Positions 1-5,803 of a stretch of 12,606 nt of DNA are shown one piece after another (position 1 is the stretch's first letter; the number at the start of each line of letters is the position of its first letter). The stretch spans positions 1 to 12,606 of the forward strand of contig JABZGO010000028.1 in NCBI GenBank assembly GCA_015259305.1, read 5' to 3'. The position numbers and the translations under genes are program-made. Source of the stretch: Alloprevotella tannerae (GTDB lineage: Bacteria; Bacteroidota; Bacteroidia; Bacteroidales; Bacteroidaceae). The notes under the pieces were generated by a model. The model was given only the letters and a program-made list of their open reading frames with translations, was not told where the DNA came from and did no database searches.

Positions 1-150
1 GAGCCCCATCATTTGCTCACCTGTAGGTAGATCGTGGAGTTCTATACAGCCAAGATCTACTCTCGCAGCGTTGATCCCGATGCGCTCCAGCAACTGCCTT
101 ACGATCATAATGCAGCGCTGGCAAACCATTCCTTTGATATAGAGTATCAT
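1..150 (-). CDS. Probable HMA-like/AraC-type regulator, N-terminal fragment (cut by window edge)
   Basis: Reading leftward from an ATG at 150, 50 codons stay open to the window edge, beginning MILYIKGMVCQRCIMIVRQL. The M-V-C-Q-R-C segment is a CxxC motif in the position expected for a heavy-metal-associated (HMA-like) fold. Bacteroidetes have a family of AraC-type regulators with just this kind of N-terminus and a C-terminal helix-turn-helix; that part would lie outside the window, so the regulator identity is inference. A stand-alone metal-binding protein is the alternative. The ATG shares its A with the TAA stop of the upstream acetyltransferase gene (TAATG at 148-152), which suggests translational coupling and membership in the same operon. 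Confidence 0.6.
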   Translation of the reverse strand, partial: MILYIKGMVCQRCIMIVRQLLERIGINAARVDLGCIELHDLPTGEQMMGL

Positions 151-587
151 TAGTCTTGGCGTCGGTAAACGTTGGTTTCACGTAGTTTGAACCCTTGCCC
201 GGTGTAGAGCCTGTTAGCGGCTTCGCGGACGGGGCGGGATGTGAGGTTGAGCGATTTTGCACCGAGGCGCTTCGACTCTTTATAGACTTCGGCCACGAGG
301 AGTTTGGCGTAACCCTTGCCGCGGCAGGCGTCGTCGACGACAACATCTTCCAACCAGCATTTTTTTTCGGTGGGCATCAGCGTAAAGCAAAGGGTACACA
401 TACCGCAGATGCGATCTTCTTCATCGCGAATGGTGTAGAGGCGCGTGGCGTCGGTCTTTAATAGTGTGCGCAGAGCGTCTTCGGTCATCGGCGTGGCACT
501 GCTGGTGAGCTGGGGTAAGAGGTGGTTGACCGCGGCTAAGAGCTCGGGGCTGAATTCTCTTTCTGGGTTAATTCGTGTTTTGTTCAT
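150..587 (-). CDS. GNAT family N-acetyltransferase
   Basis: 145-residue protein of the Gcn5-related acetyltransferase fold, which moves an acetyl group from acetyl-CoA to an amine. The acetyl-CoA pyrophosphate-binding motif is visible as RGKGYA at residues 89-94, directly after the core strand WLEDVVVDDACRG. A C-terminal stretch, LTSRPVREAANRLYTGQGF at about 115-133, matches the usual last helix and strand of small GNAT proteins. The length is normal for a single-domain member. The substrate cannot be told from sequence. The ATG at 587 lies inside the last codons of folK (20-base overlap) and the stop overlaps the next start by one base, so translation is probably coupled on both sides. Confidence 0.88.
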   Translation of the reverse strand: MNKTRINPEREFSPELLAAVNHLLPQLTSSATPMTEDALRTLLKTDATRLYTIRDEEDRICGMCTLCFTLMPTEKKCWLEDVVVDDACRGKGYAKLLVAEVYKESKRLGAKSLNLTSRPVREAANRLYTGQGFKLRETNVYRRQD

Positions 588-1041
588 ATCTTTTAAGCAT
601 TTCTGTTGCGGTTGCGTGGGTCAGCGGGTGACGCCACGTGGGCAAGATTTCGGTTAATGGTTCTAAGACAAAGCGGCGCTCTGCTATGTGGGGGTGGGGG
701 AGCGTCAGGTCTTGCGTGTGGCAAATGGTGTCGCCCAAGGCAAGGATGTCGATGTCGATTGGGCGATCATGGTAGATGCCGTCTTGGCTTTTGGTCGTGC
801 GGCCCATGCGCCGCTCTATGGCTTGCGTTATTTGCAATATGCGCGGCGCTGAATGGGTCGTCTCAAAGTGGGCTACGGCATTCAGAAAGGCGTGGGACGA
901 TTGAAATCCCTCAGGTTCCGTCTCGTAAAAGGCGGAACACTTCACGAGGAGGCCCACTTCAGCCGTGAGGGCTGCTATCGCTGCTCGAAGCGCCGCTGCA
1001 CGCGAACCTATGTTGGCGCCTAAAGCGATTAGTAGTTGCAT
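568..1041 (-). CDS. folK: 2-amino-4-hydroxy-6-hydroxymethyldihydropteridine pyrophosphokinase (HPPK)
   Basis: FolK transfers pyrophosphate from ATP to 6-hydroxymethyl-7,8-dihydropterin, the step before dihydropteroate synthase in folate synthesis; it is a soluble cytoplasmic enzyme. The 157-residue length is typical. The N-terminus MQLLIALGANIGSR is the family's first strand and glycine turn, YETEPEGF (39-46) matches the pterin-binding region, and HDRPIDIDIL (91-100) is the HPPK signature with the two magnesium-binding aspartates D96 and D98. LPHPHIAERRFVLEPL follows as expected. The start lies two bases after the queA stop. The end overlaps the GNAT start by 20 bases. Bacteroidales commonly place folK next to queA. 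Confidence 0.95.
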   Translation of the reverse strand: MQLLIALGANIGSRAAALRAAIAALTAEVGLLVKCSAFYETEPEGFQSSHAFLNAVAHFETTHSAPRILQITQAIERRMGRTTKSQDGIYHDRPIDIDILALGDTICHTQDLTLPHPHIAERRFVLEPLTEILPTWRHPLTHATATEMLKRYEQNTN

Positions 1042-1043
1042 AC

Positions 1044-2093
1044 TTAGATGATGAGCATCGCATCGCCGTAGGGGCCGAACATATATTCGCCCTTGATGGC
1101 TTCTTTGTAAGCTCCCATAACCTGATCGTAGCCTCCGAAAGCTGAAGCGAGCATAAGGAGTGTCGAATAAGGGAACTGGAAGTTGACGAGCATCGCATCT
1201 GCTACGGAGAATTCATAAGGCGGGAAGATGAATTTGTTGGTCCAGCCTTCAAATTCCTTGATATGGCCGTCGGGGCCTACGCACACCTCTAAAGCACGCA
1301 TAACCGTGGAGCCCACAGCTAAGATCTTGCGATTGGCATCTTGGGCGGAGTTGACGTGCCGGCAGCACTTGGTGTCGACAAACATTTGCTCGCTCTCCAT
1401 TTTGTGCTTCGTGAGATCTTCCACATCAGTCGTTCGGTAGTTGCCCAAGCCACAATGAAGCGTCAAATATGCGGAATTGATGCCTTTAAGCTCCATCTTC
1501 TTCATCATAACTTTGGAGAAGTGAAGCCCGGCTCCGGGAGCGGTAACGGCACCTTCGTTGCGGGCGAAAATAGTCTGGAATCGCTCCAAATCTTCCGGCT
1601 CCGTCGGGCGGTTGATCTCGCGGGGAATGGGCGCTTCTCCGAGCGCGTAGAGCGAGCGCTTGAATTCATCGTGGTCGCCGTCGTACAAGAAACGCAGGGT
1701 GCGGCCGCGGCTCGTGGTGTTGTCGATTACCTCGGCGACGATTGAGTTGTCTTCGCCGAAATAAAGCTTGTTGCCGATACGAATCTTGCGCGCCGGATCG
1801 ACGAGCACATCCCAAAGGCGCAACTCTTGATTCAGCTCACGCAGGAGAAAGACTTCGATGCGTGCACCTGTTTTCTCCTTGTTGCCGTAAAGGCGTGCGG
1901 GGAAGACTTTTGTATCATTGAAGACGAAAAGGTCTTTCTCGTCGAAGTAGTCCAAGAGTTCGTCGAACTTTCGATGTTCTATCTTGCCCGTAGTCTTGTC
2001 GAGTACCATCATTCTACAATCGTCGCGCAAGGGCGATGGATATTTGGCAATCTTTTCGGCGGGTAGTTTGAAATTGAATTGAGAAAGTTTCAT
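1044..2093 (-). CDS. queA: S-adenosylmethionine:tRNA ribosyltransferase-isomerase
   Basis: QueA converts 7-aminomethyl-7-deazaguanine in the anticodon wobble position of tRNA to epoxyqueuosine, using SAM as ribosyl donor. The 349-residue length fits the family. Visible family blocks are [11 protein letters not shown] near residue 58, [12 protein letters not shown] near 180, [11 protein letters not shown] near 210, [12 protein letters not shown] near 227, [11 protein letters not shown] near 260, and a C-terminal [16 protein letters not shown] followed by YGDAMLII. The APGAGLHF block has Gly where many members have Thr (APTAGLHF); I treat this as a variant, not loss of function. The start at 2093 fits the usual MKLSQFNF beginning. 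It follows truB after 113 bases, the longest gap inside this operon. Confidence 0.96.
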   Translation of the reverse strand: MKLSQFNFKLPAEKIAKYPSPLRDDCRMMVLDKTTGKIEHRKFDELLDYFDEKDLFVFNDTKVFPARLYGNKEKTGARIEVFLLRELNQELRLWDVLVDPARKIRIGNKLYFGEDNSIVAEVIDNTTSRGRTLRFLYDGDHDEFKRSLYALGEAPIPREINRPTEPEDLERFQTIFARNEGAVTAPGAGLHFSKVMMKKMELKGINSAYLTLHCGLGNYRTTDVEDLTKHKMESEQMFVDTKCCRHVNSAQDANRKILAVGSTVMRALEVCVGPDGHIKEFEGWTNKFIFPPYEFSVADAMLVNFQFPYSTLLMLASAFGGYDQVMGAYKEAIKGEYMFGPYGDAMLII

Positions 2094-2206
2094 ACAGCAA
2101 TAATATAATGTGCGTTTTGGATTGAGTCTCGTTCGGCGGCGTTGCGGCCTTGCTTGGCGGTGGTTGGATTTCGCTTGGCGACGCCTTAAAGCCGCGGCGG
2201 CGGGGC
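2094..2206. repeat. truB-queA intergenic spacer with weak 21-base periodicity
   Basis: This spacer is much longer than the others in the operon. The 8-mer GCTTGGCG occurs at 2152-2159 and again at 2173-2180, exactly 21 bases apart, and a diverged copy (GTTCGGCG) begins 21 bases earlier at 2131. Full 21-base units match only about half their positions, so this may be an old, decayed tandem repeat or chance in GC-rich DNA. I see no clean terminator hairpin with a T-run and no full Bacteroidetes promoter, only a one-mismatch -7-like box very close to the queA ATG. Confidence 0.3.
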
Positions 2207-2956
2207 TCAGTCTTTTTTGATGTGCTTTTTAATTTGTGGTCCGTTGGCAAACTCTGCGGGGATTTCAATCGTCTGCGCGGCGAGCCATTCTTCAAATGCT
2301 TCGAGCGTGAAGCAATTTTCGACGCTGATGTCGCCAACTCGTGTGCGCCGGAGCGACGTCATATGCGCCCCGCTTTGCAATGCTTCGCCGATGTCGCGGA
2401 CCAGCGATCGAATGTAAGTACCTTTTCCGCAGACGATGTGAAGTCGTGCGTAATCGGGCAGGCGCAGTTCGAGGATCTCAATCTTTTCAATGCGGATAGG
2501 CTTGGCTGCGAGTTGCACGTCCCTACCTTTGCGGGCCAAATCGTAGGCGCGGTCGCCATTAACCTTGCAGGCGGAAAAAACCGGTGGCACTTGCAGGATA
2601 TCGCCCTCAAACTTTCTGACGGCTTCCTCAAAGCTTTCTGCCGTGATATGTGCCGTTGGGAAGGTTTTGTCTACGGGATGCTCAAGATCGAAGCTGGGCG
2701 TCGTCTCGCCGAGTCTTAATTCCGCGATATATTCCTTTGTATCTTTTTGCAGTGACTCTATTTGTTTCGTCGCCCGCCCCGTACATAGAATCAAGACGCC
2801 CGTAGCCAAAGGATCGAGCGTACCGGCGTGGCCGACGCGGATCTTTCTTCCGTTCATCTTTTGTGTGAGTAAGCGACGCACACGTCCCACGACGCCGAAC
2901 GACGTCATCTTATAAGGCTTATCAAAGGCCAGAATGCGACCGGAAAGGAAGTCCAT
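2207..2956 (-). CDS. truB: tRNA pseudouridine-55 synthase
   Basis: TruB isomerises U55 in the T-loop of tRNAs to pseudouridine. The catalytic motif [14 protein letters not shown] is at residues 43-56, with the nucleophilic aspartate at D48. The family's second block, [20 protein letters not shown], lies near 141-160, and the substrate-contacting [16 protein letters not shown] near 193-208. At 249 residues it is the short form: after the catalytic domain there is only a short Lys-rich tail (IKKHIKKD), with no clear PUA domain. The start at 2956 lies one base after the uppP stop, so the two genes are almost certainly co-transcribed and probably translationally coupled. Confidence 0.95.
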   Translation of the reverse strand: MDFLSGRILAFDKPYKMTSFGVVGRVRRLLTQKMNGRKIRVGHAGTLDPLATGVLILCTGRATKQIESLQKDTKEYIAELRLGETTPSFDLEHPVDKTFPTAHITAESFEEAVRKFEGDILQVPPVFSACKVNGDRAYDLARKGRDVQLAAKPIRIEKIEILELRLPDYARLHIVCGKGTYIRSLVRDIGEALQSGAHMTSLRRTRVGDISVENCFTLEAFEEWLAAQTIEIPAEFANGPQIKKHIKKD

Positions 2957-2957
2957 T

Positions 2958-3803
2958 TCAGCCTGCCATATTAAGTTCGACTCCGCAAGCCATCAGCAGC
3001 AGAATCAGGCTACCGGCTACGATGCGGTACCACCCGAAGGCCTTAAAGCCATACTTGCTCACGAAGGAGATAAAGAAGCGTATGGCCAAGAGCGCCACGA
3101 CAAACGCCACGCTGCTTCCTAGCAAGAGCAACCAGAGATGGTCGCCGCTCAGCAGCATCCCGCTATCGTGCTTCAAGAGCTTATATGTTTCGAGCAATGT
3201 CGCGCCCGCCATTGTCGGCACCGCGAGAAAGAACGAATATTCCGCCGCCGATTTTCGCGTCAGACGTTGTTGCATACCGCCAACTATGGTTGCCATCGAG
3301 CGAGATACCCCCGGAATCATCGCCAAACATTGAAAGAGACCGATGAGGAACGCATTTTTATATGACGGCTCTTTTTTCCACCCATTGCCAAACAGCTTAT
3401 CGGCAAAGAGCATAAAGATACCGCCGACGATGAGCATCACGGCCACGAGCCGAACGCTCCCCAGGTTCTCTTCAATCAGATCGTTGAACGCCAAACCAAA
3501 GACTACCGCCGGCAAGACGCCGACAATCAGCCGCAAGTAGAAGCGCCAGATCGCCTGCCACCAAGTATAGCCTTTCGTGCGTATACTTTCAGGGTAGAAA
3601 AAGCGGCGCCAATAGAGCAAGATCACGGAAAGAATGGCGCCAAACTGGATAATCACCGTAAAGGCCTTGACAAAGGGCGTGCTCTGCATACCCATTGCCC
3701 CTTCCGTTATGATCATGTGCCCCGTCGACGAGACAGGCAAAAATTCAGTCAAGCCCTCGACGATAGCTATCACGAGTGCCTGCCACCAGGTCATATCTAA
3801 CAT
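2958..3803 (-). CDS. uppP: Undecaprenyl-diphosphatase (BacA/UppP)
   Basis: Integral inner-membrane phosphatase that removes one phosphate from undecaprenyl pyrophosphate, recycling the lipid carrier for peptidoglycan, O-antigen and other glycans; overproduction is known to give bacitracin resistance in other bacteria. Both family motifs are present: EGLTEFLPVSSTGHM at residues 16-30 (E16, E20, S25-S26, H29) and PGVSRSMAT at 164-172 with the essential-type arginine R168. Several hydrophobic helices cover most of the 281 residues. The ATG at 3803 gives MLDMTWWQAL; the in-frame ATG three codons later is possible too. It starts 15 bases after the DUF3098 stop and ends one base before truB. Confidence 0.96.
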   Translation of the reverse strand: MLDMTWWQALVIAIVEGLTEFLPVSSTGHMIITEGAMGMQSTPFVKAFTVIIQFGAILSVILLYWRRFFYPESIRTKGYTWWQAIWRFYLRLIVGVLPAVVFGLAFNDLIEENLGSVRLVAVMLIVGGIFMLFADKLFGNGWKKEPSYKNAFLIGLFQCLAMIPGVSRSMATIVGGMQQRLTRKSAAEYSFFLAVPTMAGATLLETYKLLKHDSGMLLSGDHLWLLLLGSSVAFVVALLAIRFFISFVSKYGFKAFGWYRIVAGSLILLLMACGVELNMAG

Positions 3804-3818
3804 ATATAAAGTCTGTGG

Positions 3819-4091
3819 TTATTCTTTTGTTGTCGTTTTTTCATCGCTTTTAGGTCGATGAATGATGCCAAAAATAATGGTAATATAGCCCAAAAAGCAG
3901 ACAGCGGGCGCCACTTTGATGCGCATAGCGCTGAAAATGTTTGGATCAAAATGCGTCTCCGTCGAGCCTTTGCCATACATAAGCATCATGCCGAGGATCA
4001 CGATCGCCATACCGATAGTCAGGACGATGAAATTTGTGCGTCCGAAGGCAAATACGTGTTTCTCCGTAGCCGGTTTCTTATCTGTTGTCAT
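3819..4091 (-). CDS. DUF3098 family small membrane protein
   Basis: 90-residue protein with two predicted membrane helices, about residues 20-40 (FIVLTIGMAIVILGMMLMYG) and 58-77 (KVAPAVCFLGYITIIFGIIH), a short charged N-terminus and a charged Lys/Thr-rich C-terminus. The pattern FGRTNFIVLTIG, then NPNIF-like HFDPNIFSAMRI, then the second helix, fits DUF3098, a Bacteroidetes family usually found between ftsX and uppP. No biochemical role is known to me. The position, 36 bases after ftsX and 15 before uppP, suggests a link to cell division or envelope synthesis, but that is only guilt by association. Confidence 0.85.
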   Translation of the reverse strand: MTTDKKPATEKHVFAFGRTNFIVLTIGMAIVILGMMLMYGKGSTETHFDPNIFSAMRIKVAPAVCFLGYITIIFGIIHRPKSDEKTTTKE

Positions 4092-4127
4092 TATATAATA
4101 TGTAGAATGATTGCGTAATACGTTTGT

Positions 4128-5000
4128 TTATTTCAAAAGCAGTTCGTCCGTGCTCATTCTCAAGAAGCGATTCACGCTAAAGAATGTGCAAACCATTGTA
4201 ACCAAAAGGCCGCAGACGAAGATTGTGCCCAGCGTGAGTGCGATTACTTCCGGCGTAACCAGCGAACTCAAATAGAGGTTCATATCAATGAGAACATACA
4301 TCCCCGCACCGAGCAGTGCGCTTGCCAAGATGGCAGCCGTCAGTCCGATGCCAAAAGCCTGCCATAAGAAAGGGCGGCGGATGAAGCTCCATTTAGCCCC
4401 CACGAGCTTAAGCGAATGTATGTAGAGACGCTTAGCGTAGACGCTCATACGCACCGTATTGTTGATCAAAGCAAAGGATACGAGCGTCAAGAGCAAGGCT
4501 ACGATCAGCAAGACCAAGCTTACGATGGGAATAATGGCATTGAGCGAGTCCATCGTCTCTTGCGGATAAATGACGTTCTTCACAAACGGCTTGTTTTTGA
4601 TCATAGGCAGATAGCGCTCCAAGCTATCTCGCTGCGCGTAGTCGGCTTTCAGAAAAAGCTCAAACTCGGCCGAAACGGGGCTGACCCCGCCAAATTCGTC
4701 CTCCGTCGTTCCCAGCGCTTCGTTCATATTGGCTGCGCCCTGCTCCTTTGAGATATAATTCGTGCGAAGCGTGTACGGCTGACGCTTCAAGTCTTCTTGC
4801 AAGAGATAGAGGTCGTGTTGCGGAATGTTATCTTCCAGAAGTACCTCCACGGCGAAGTTTTCGCGTAAGTTCTTGCTAAAGTTGCTCGCCACGGTAACGA
4901 AGAACACGTCCGCCCCAAGCAAGATAAGTACAAGCGTCGTACTGATCACCGAGATAAAAGCGCCGAATCGGCCGCCCACACGTTTTTTCTTTCGAGCCAT
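4128..5000 (-). CDS. ftsX: Cell division protein FtsX (FtsEX permease-like subunit)
   Basis: FtsX is the membrane half of the ABC-like FtsEX complex, which transmits an ATP-driven signal from the division ring to periplasmic peptidoglycan amidase activators. The 290-residue protein has the expected order: basic cytoplasmic N-terminus (MARKKKRVGGRFGAF), helix 1 at about 15-37, a periplasmic domain of roughly 115 residues, helix 2 at about 156-180, the conserved cytoplasmic segment INNTVRMSVYAKRLYIHSLK running into LVGA (179-202), then helices at about 212-238 and 252-276. ftsE is not adjacent, which is common in Bacteroidetes. A full-consensus promoter lies just upstream, so this is the first gene of the minus-strand operon. 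Its known partner type, EnvC, ends the neighbouring operon. Confidence 0.94.
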   Translation of the reverse strand: MARKKKRVGGRFGAFISVISTTLVLILLGADVFFVTVASNFSKNLRENFAVEVLLEDNIPQHDLYLLQEDLKRQPYTLRTNYISKEQGAANMNEALGTTEDEFGGVSPVSAEFELFLKADYAQRDSLERYLPMIKNKPFVKNVIYPQETMDSLNAIIPIVSLVLLIVALLLTLVSFALINNTVRMSVYAKRLYIHSLKLVGAKWSFIRRPFLWQAFGIGLTAAILASALLGAGMYVLIDMNLYLSSLVTPEVIALTLGTIFVCGLLVTMVCTFFSVNRFLRMSTDELLLK

Positions 5001-5026
5001 AAGGGTACAATAAATCTAAAATCGCA

Positions 5027-5058
5027 CAAAAATACAACATTTGGAGGTGGACGGCAAA
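5027..5058 (-). promoter_or_regulatory. Bacteroidetes-type promoter for the ftsX operon
   Basis: On the minus strand TTTG (5058-5055) and TATTTTTG (5034-5027) are separated by exactly 20 bases. This matches the Bacteroidetes primary-sigma consensus TTTG-N19-21-TAnnTTTG without mismatch. Transcription would start a few bases further on, leaving a leader of about 20 bases before the ftsX ATG at 5000. Confidence 0.8.
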
Positions 5059-5481
5059 TTTTGTCGTACAAATTTCTACCCCACAGGTGTTATTCTCTTG
5101 ACGCAGAAGGTGCGGCCTTACCCCTGCCGCGCCCGCTGATTGTCGGTTAAGTTTTTCTTTTTCTGTTCTATATTCCTCTTTCTAATGCTGTTATACTTTT
5201 TTTCTGTGGACTAATTTTGGCGTTGGCCCCGCGTGTGCGGCCTCCGGATCAGTACCTCTCCCGCGCGTTTTTGTTCGCTTATTGTGGCGATCAACGTAGC
5301 GCCCTTTGCGGCGTCTGAAAGGCAAATGCACAAACGGCCGACAGACTAAGCATCAAGCGCAGCAGACGACGCGCCCACTAAGCTTTATCGGCGTTTGCCT
5401 TACTCTCCTTTGTAACCGCGCAAAGCAATAGATAAAGCTATAAAACATAAGTTATTAAGACTGCAGTATGCCCGATAATTC

Positions 5482-5510
5482 GTTTACGCTCACGAGCGTA
5501 AACCTTTTTT
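5482..5510 (+). terminator. Palindromic hairpin followed by T-run, terminator-like
   Basis: GTTTACGCTC (5482-5491) is perfectly complementary to GAGCGTAAAC (5494-5503) with two bases between, so RNA would fold as a nine-pair stem with a CACG loop. C and six T residues follow at 5504-5510, the layout of a Rho-independent terminator on the plus strand. There is no known plus-strand gene upstream, so it either ends an unrecognised transcript or is only part of the adjoining repeat array. Confidence 0.35.
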
Positions 5511-5576
5511 CTCGTGAGCGTAAGTACTTTTTATCACGAGCGCACAGCTTTTTTCTCACGATAAAAAACGTCGGCG
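5489..5576. repeat. 22-base tandem repeat array, about 3.5 units
   Basis: Units start at 5489, 5511, 5533 and 5555, an exact 22-base period. Each unit has a core CTCRYGAG (CTCACGAG, CTCGTGAG, ATCACGAG, then a diverged CTCACGAT), then mostly CG, a short variable part, and in the first three units a run CTTTTT. The core flips between CTCACGAG and its complement CTCGTGAG, so neighbouring units can pair with each other (for example 5489-5496 with 5511-5518). It lies outside any supported gene. The function is unknown; candidates are a protein-binding array, a nucleoid or transcription-end element, or a dispersed repeat family. Confidence 0.7.
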
Positions 5577-5648
5577 CCCATAGCTTCGTTGTTCAGAAAG
5601 CAGGCCTTCGCGCGGCGCGGCAAACTTTCGCCGTCGGCTTATGGGCGC
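5574..5648. repeat. Spaced inverted repeat GCGCCCATA/TATGGGCGC
   Basis: A nine-base arm at 5574-5582 is exactly complementary to 5640-5648, with 57 bases between. GC continues on the inner side of both arms after one bulged T. It abuts the end of the 22-base repeats. It could bring together a larger RNA fold or mark the ends of a small decayed repeat; no transposase or target-site duplication is visible. Confidence 0.4.
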
Positions 5649-5741
5649 TACGGCTTCCCGGCCTTGTGCGCAGGTCGCGGTGAGTTGGACATTGTGAGAA
5701 CTGCCGGCCCCTTCCGCTTCGCGGCGCAGACCTTACGCCAT

Positions 5742-5774
5742 AAAAAAGCGCCCGAAGCCGAGGCTTCGAGCGCT
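5742..5774 (-). terminator. Rho-independent terminator of the dut-envC operon
   Basis: Read on the minus strand from 5774, AGCGCTCGAAGC and GCTTCGGGCGCT can form a 12-pair stem with one T-G wobble and a CTCG loop, followed by a run of T residues ending at 5742. It lies about 30 bases after the envC stop codon, so it should end the operon transcript. The plus strand has no matching T-run after the stem. Confidence 0.88.
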
Positions 5775-5803
5775 GTGGGGAGATGTGTTGGCGAGGGCGG
5801 CCT

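Larger units (their letters stand above)
5059..5741. other. Gene-free interval between the envC terminator and the ftsX promoter
   Basis: No open reading frame here has a recognisable domain or a believable start, and no tRNA or rRNA signature is visible. What can be seen: a T-rich tract at about 5147-5212, a plus-strand TAATTTTG (a perfect -7 box, weak -33) at 5212-5219, an inverted repeat AGCTTTATC/GATAAAGCT at 5381-5389 and 5431-5439, the 22-base tandem repeats at 5489-5576, and an inverted repeat GCGCCCATA/TATGGGCGC at 5574-5582 and 5640-5648. Short plus-strand frames across the repeats (for example 5468-5683) look like repeat translated by chance. Confidence 0.7.

Noticed and set aside
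2094..2110. TATTATTG box on the minus strand just before queA
   Set aside because: One mismatch to the -7 consensus, no -33 box, and so close to the ATG that the mRNA would be almost leaderless.
5468..5683. 71-codon plus-strand frame across the 22-base repeats
   Set aside because: Its N-terminal half is the tandem repeat translated, with no domain or ribosome-binding site. It is best explained as repeat DNA.
5001..5803. CRISPR array, phage attachment site or insertion sequence in the gene-free region
   Set aside because: Repeats are only 22 bases with no unique spacers between them, and there is no transposase, integrase or target-site duplication.
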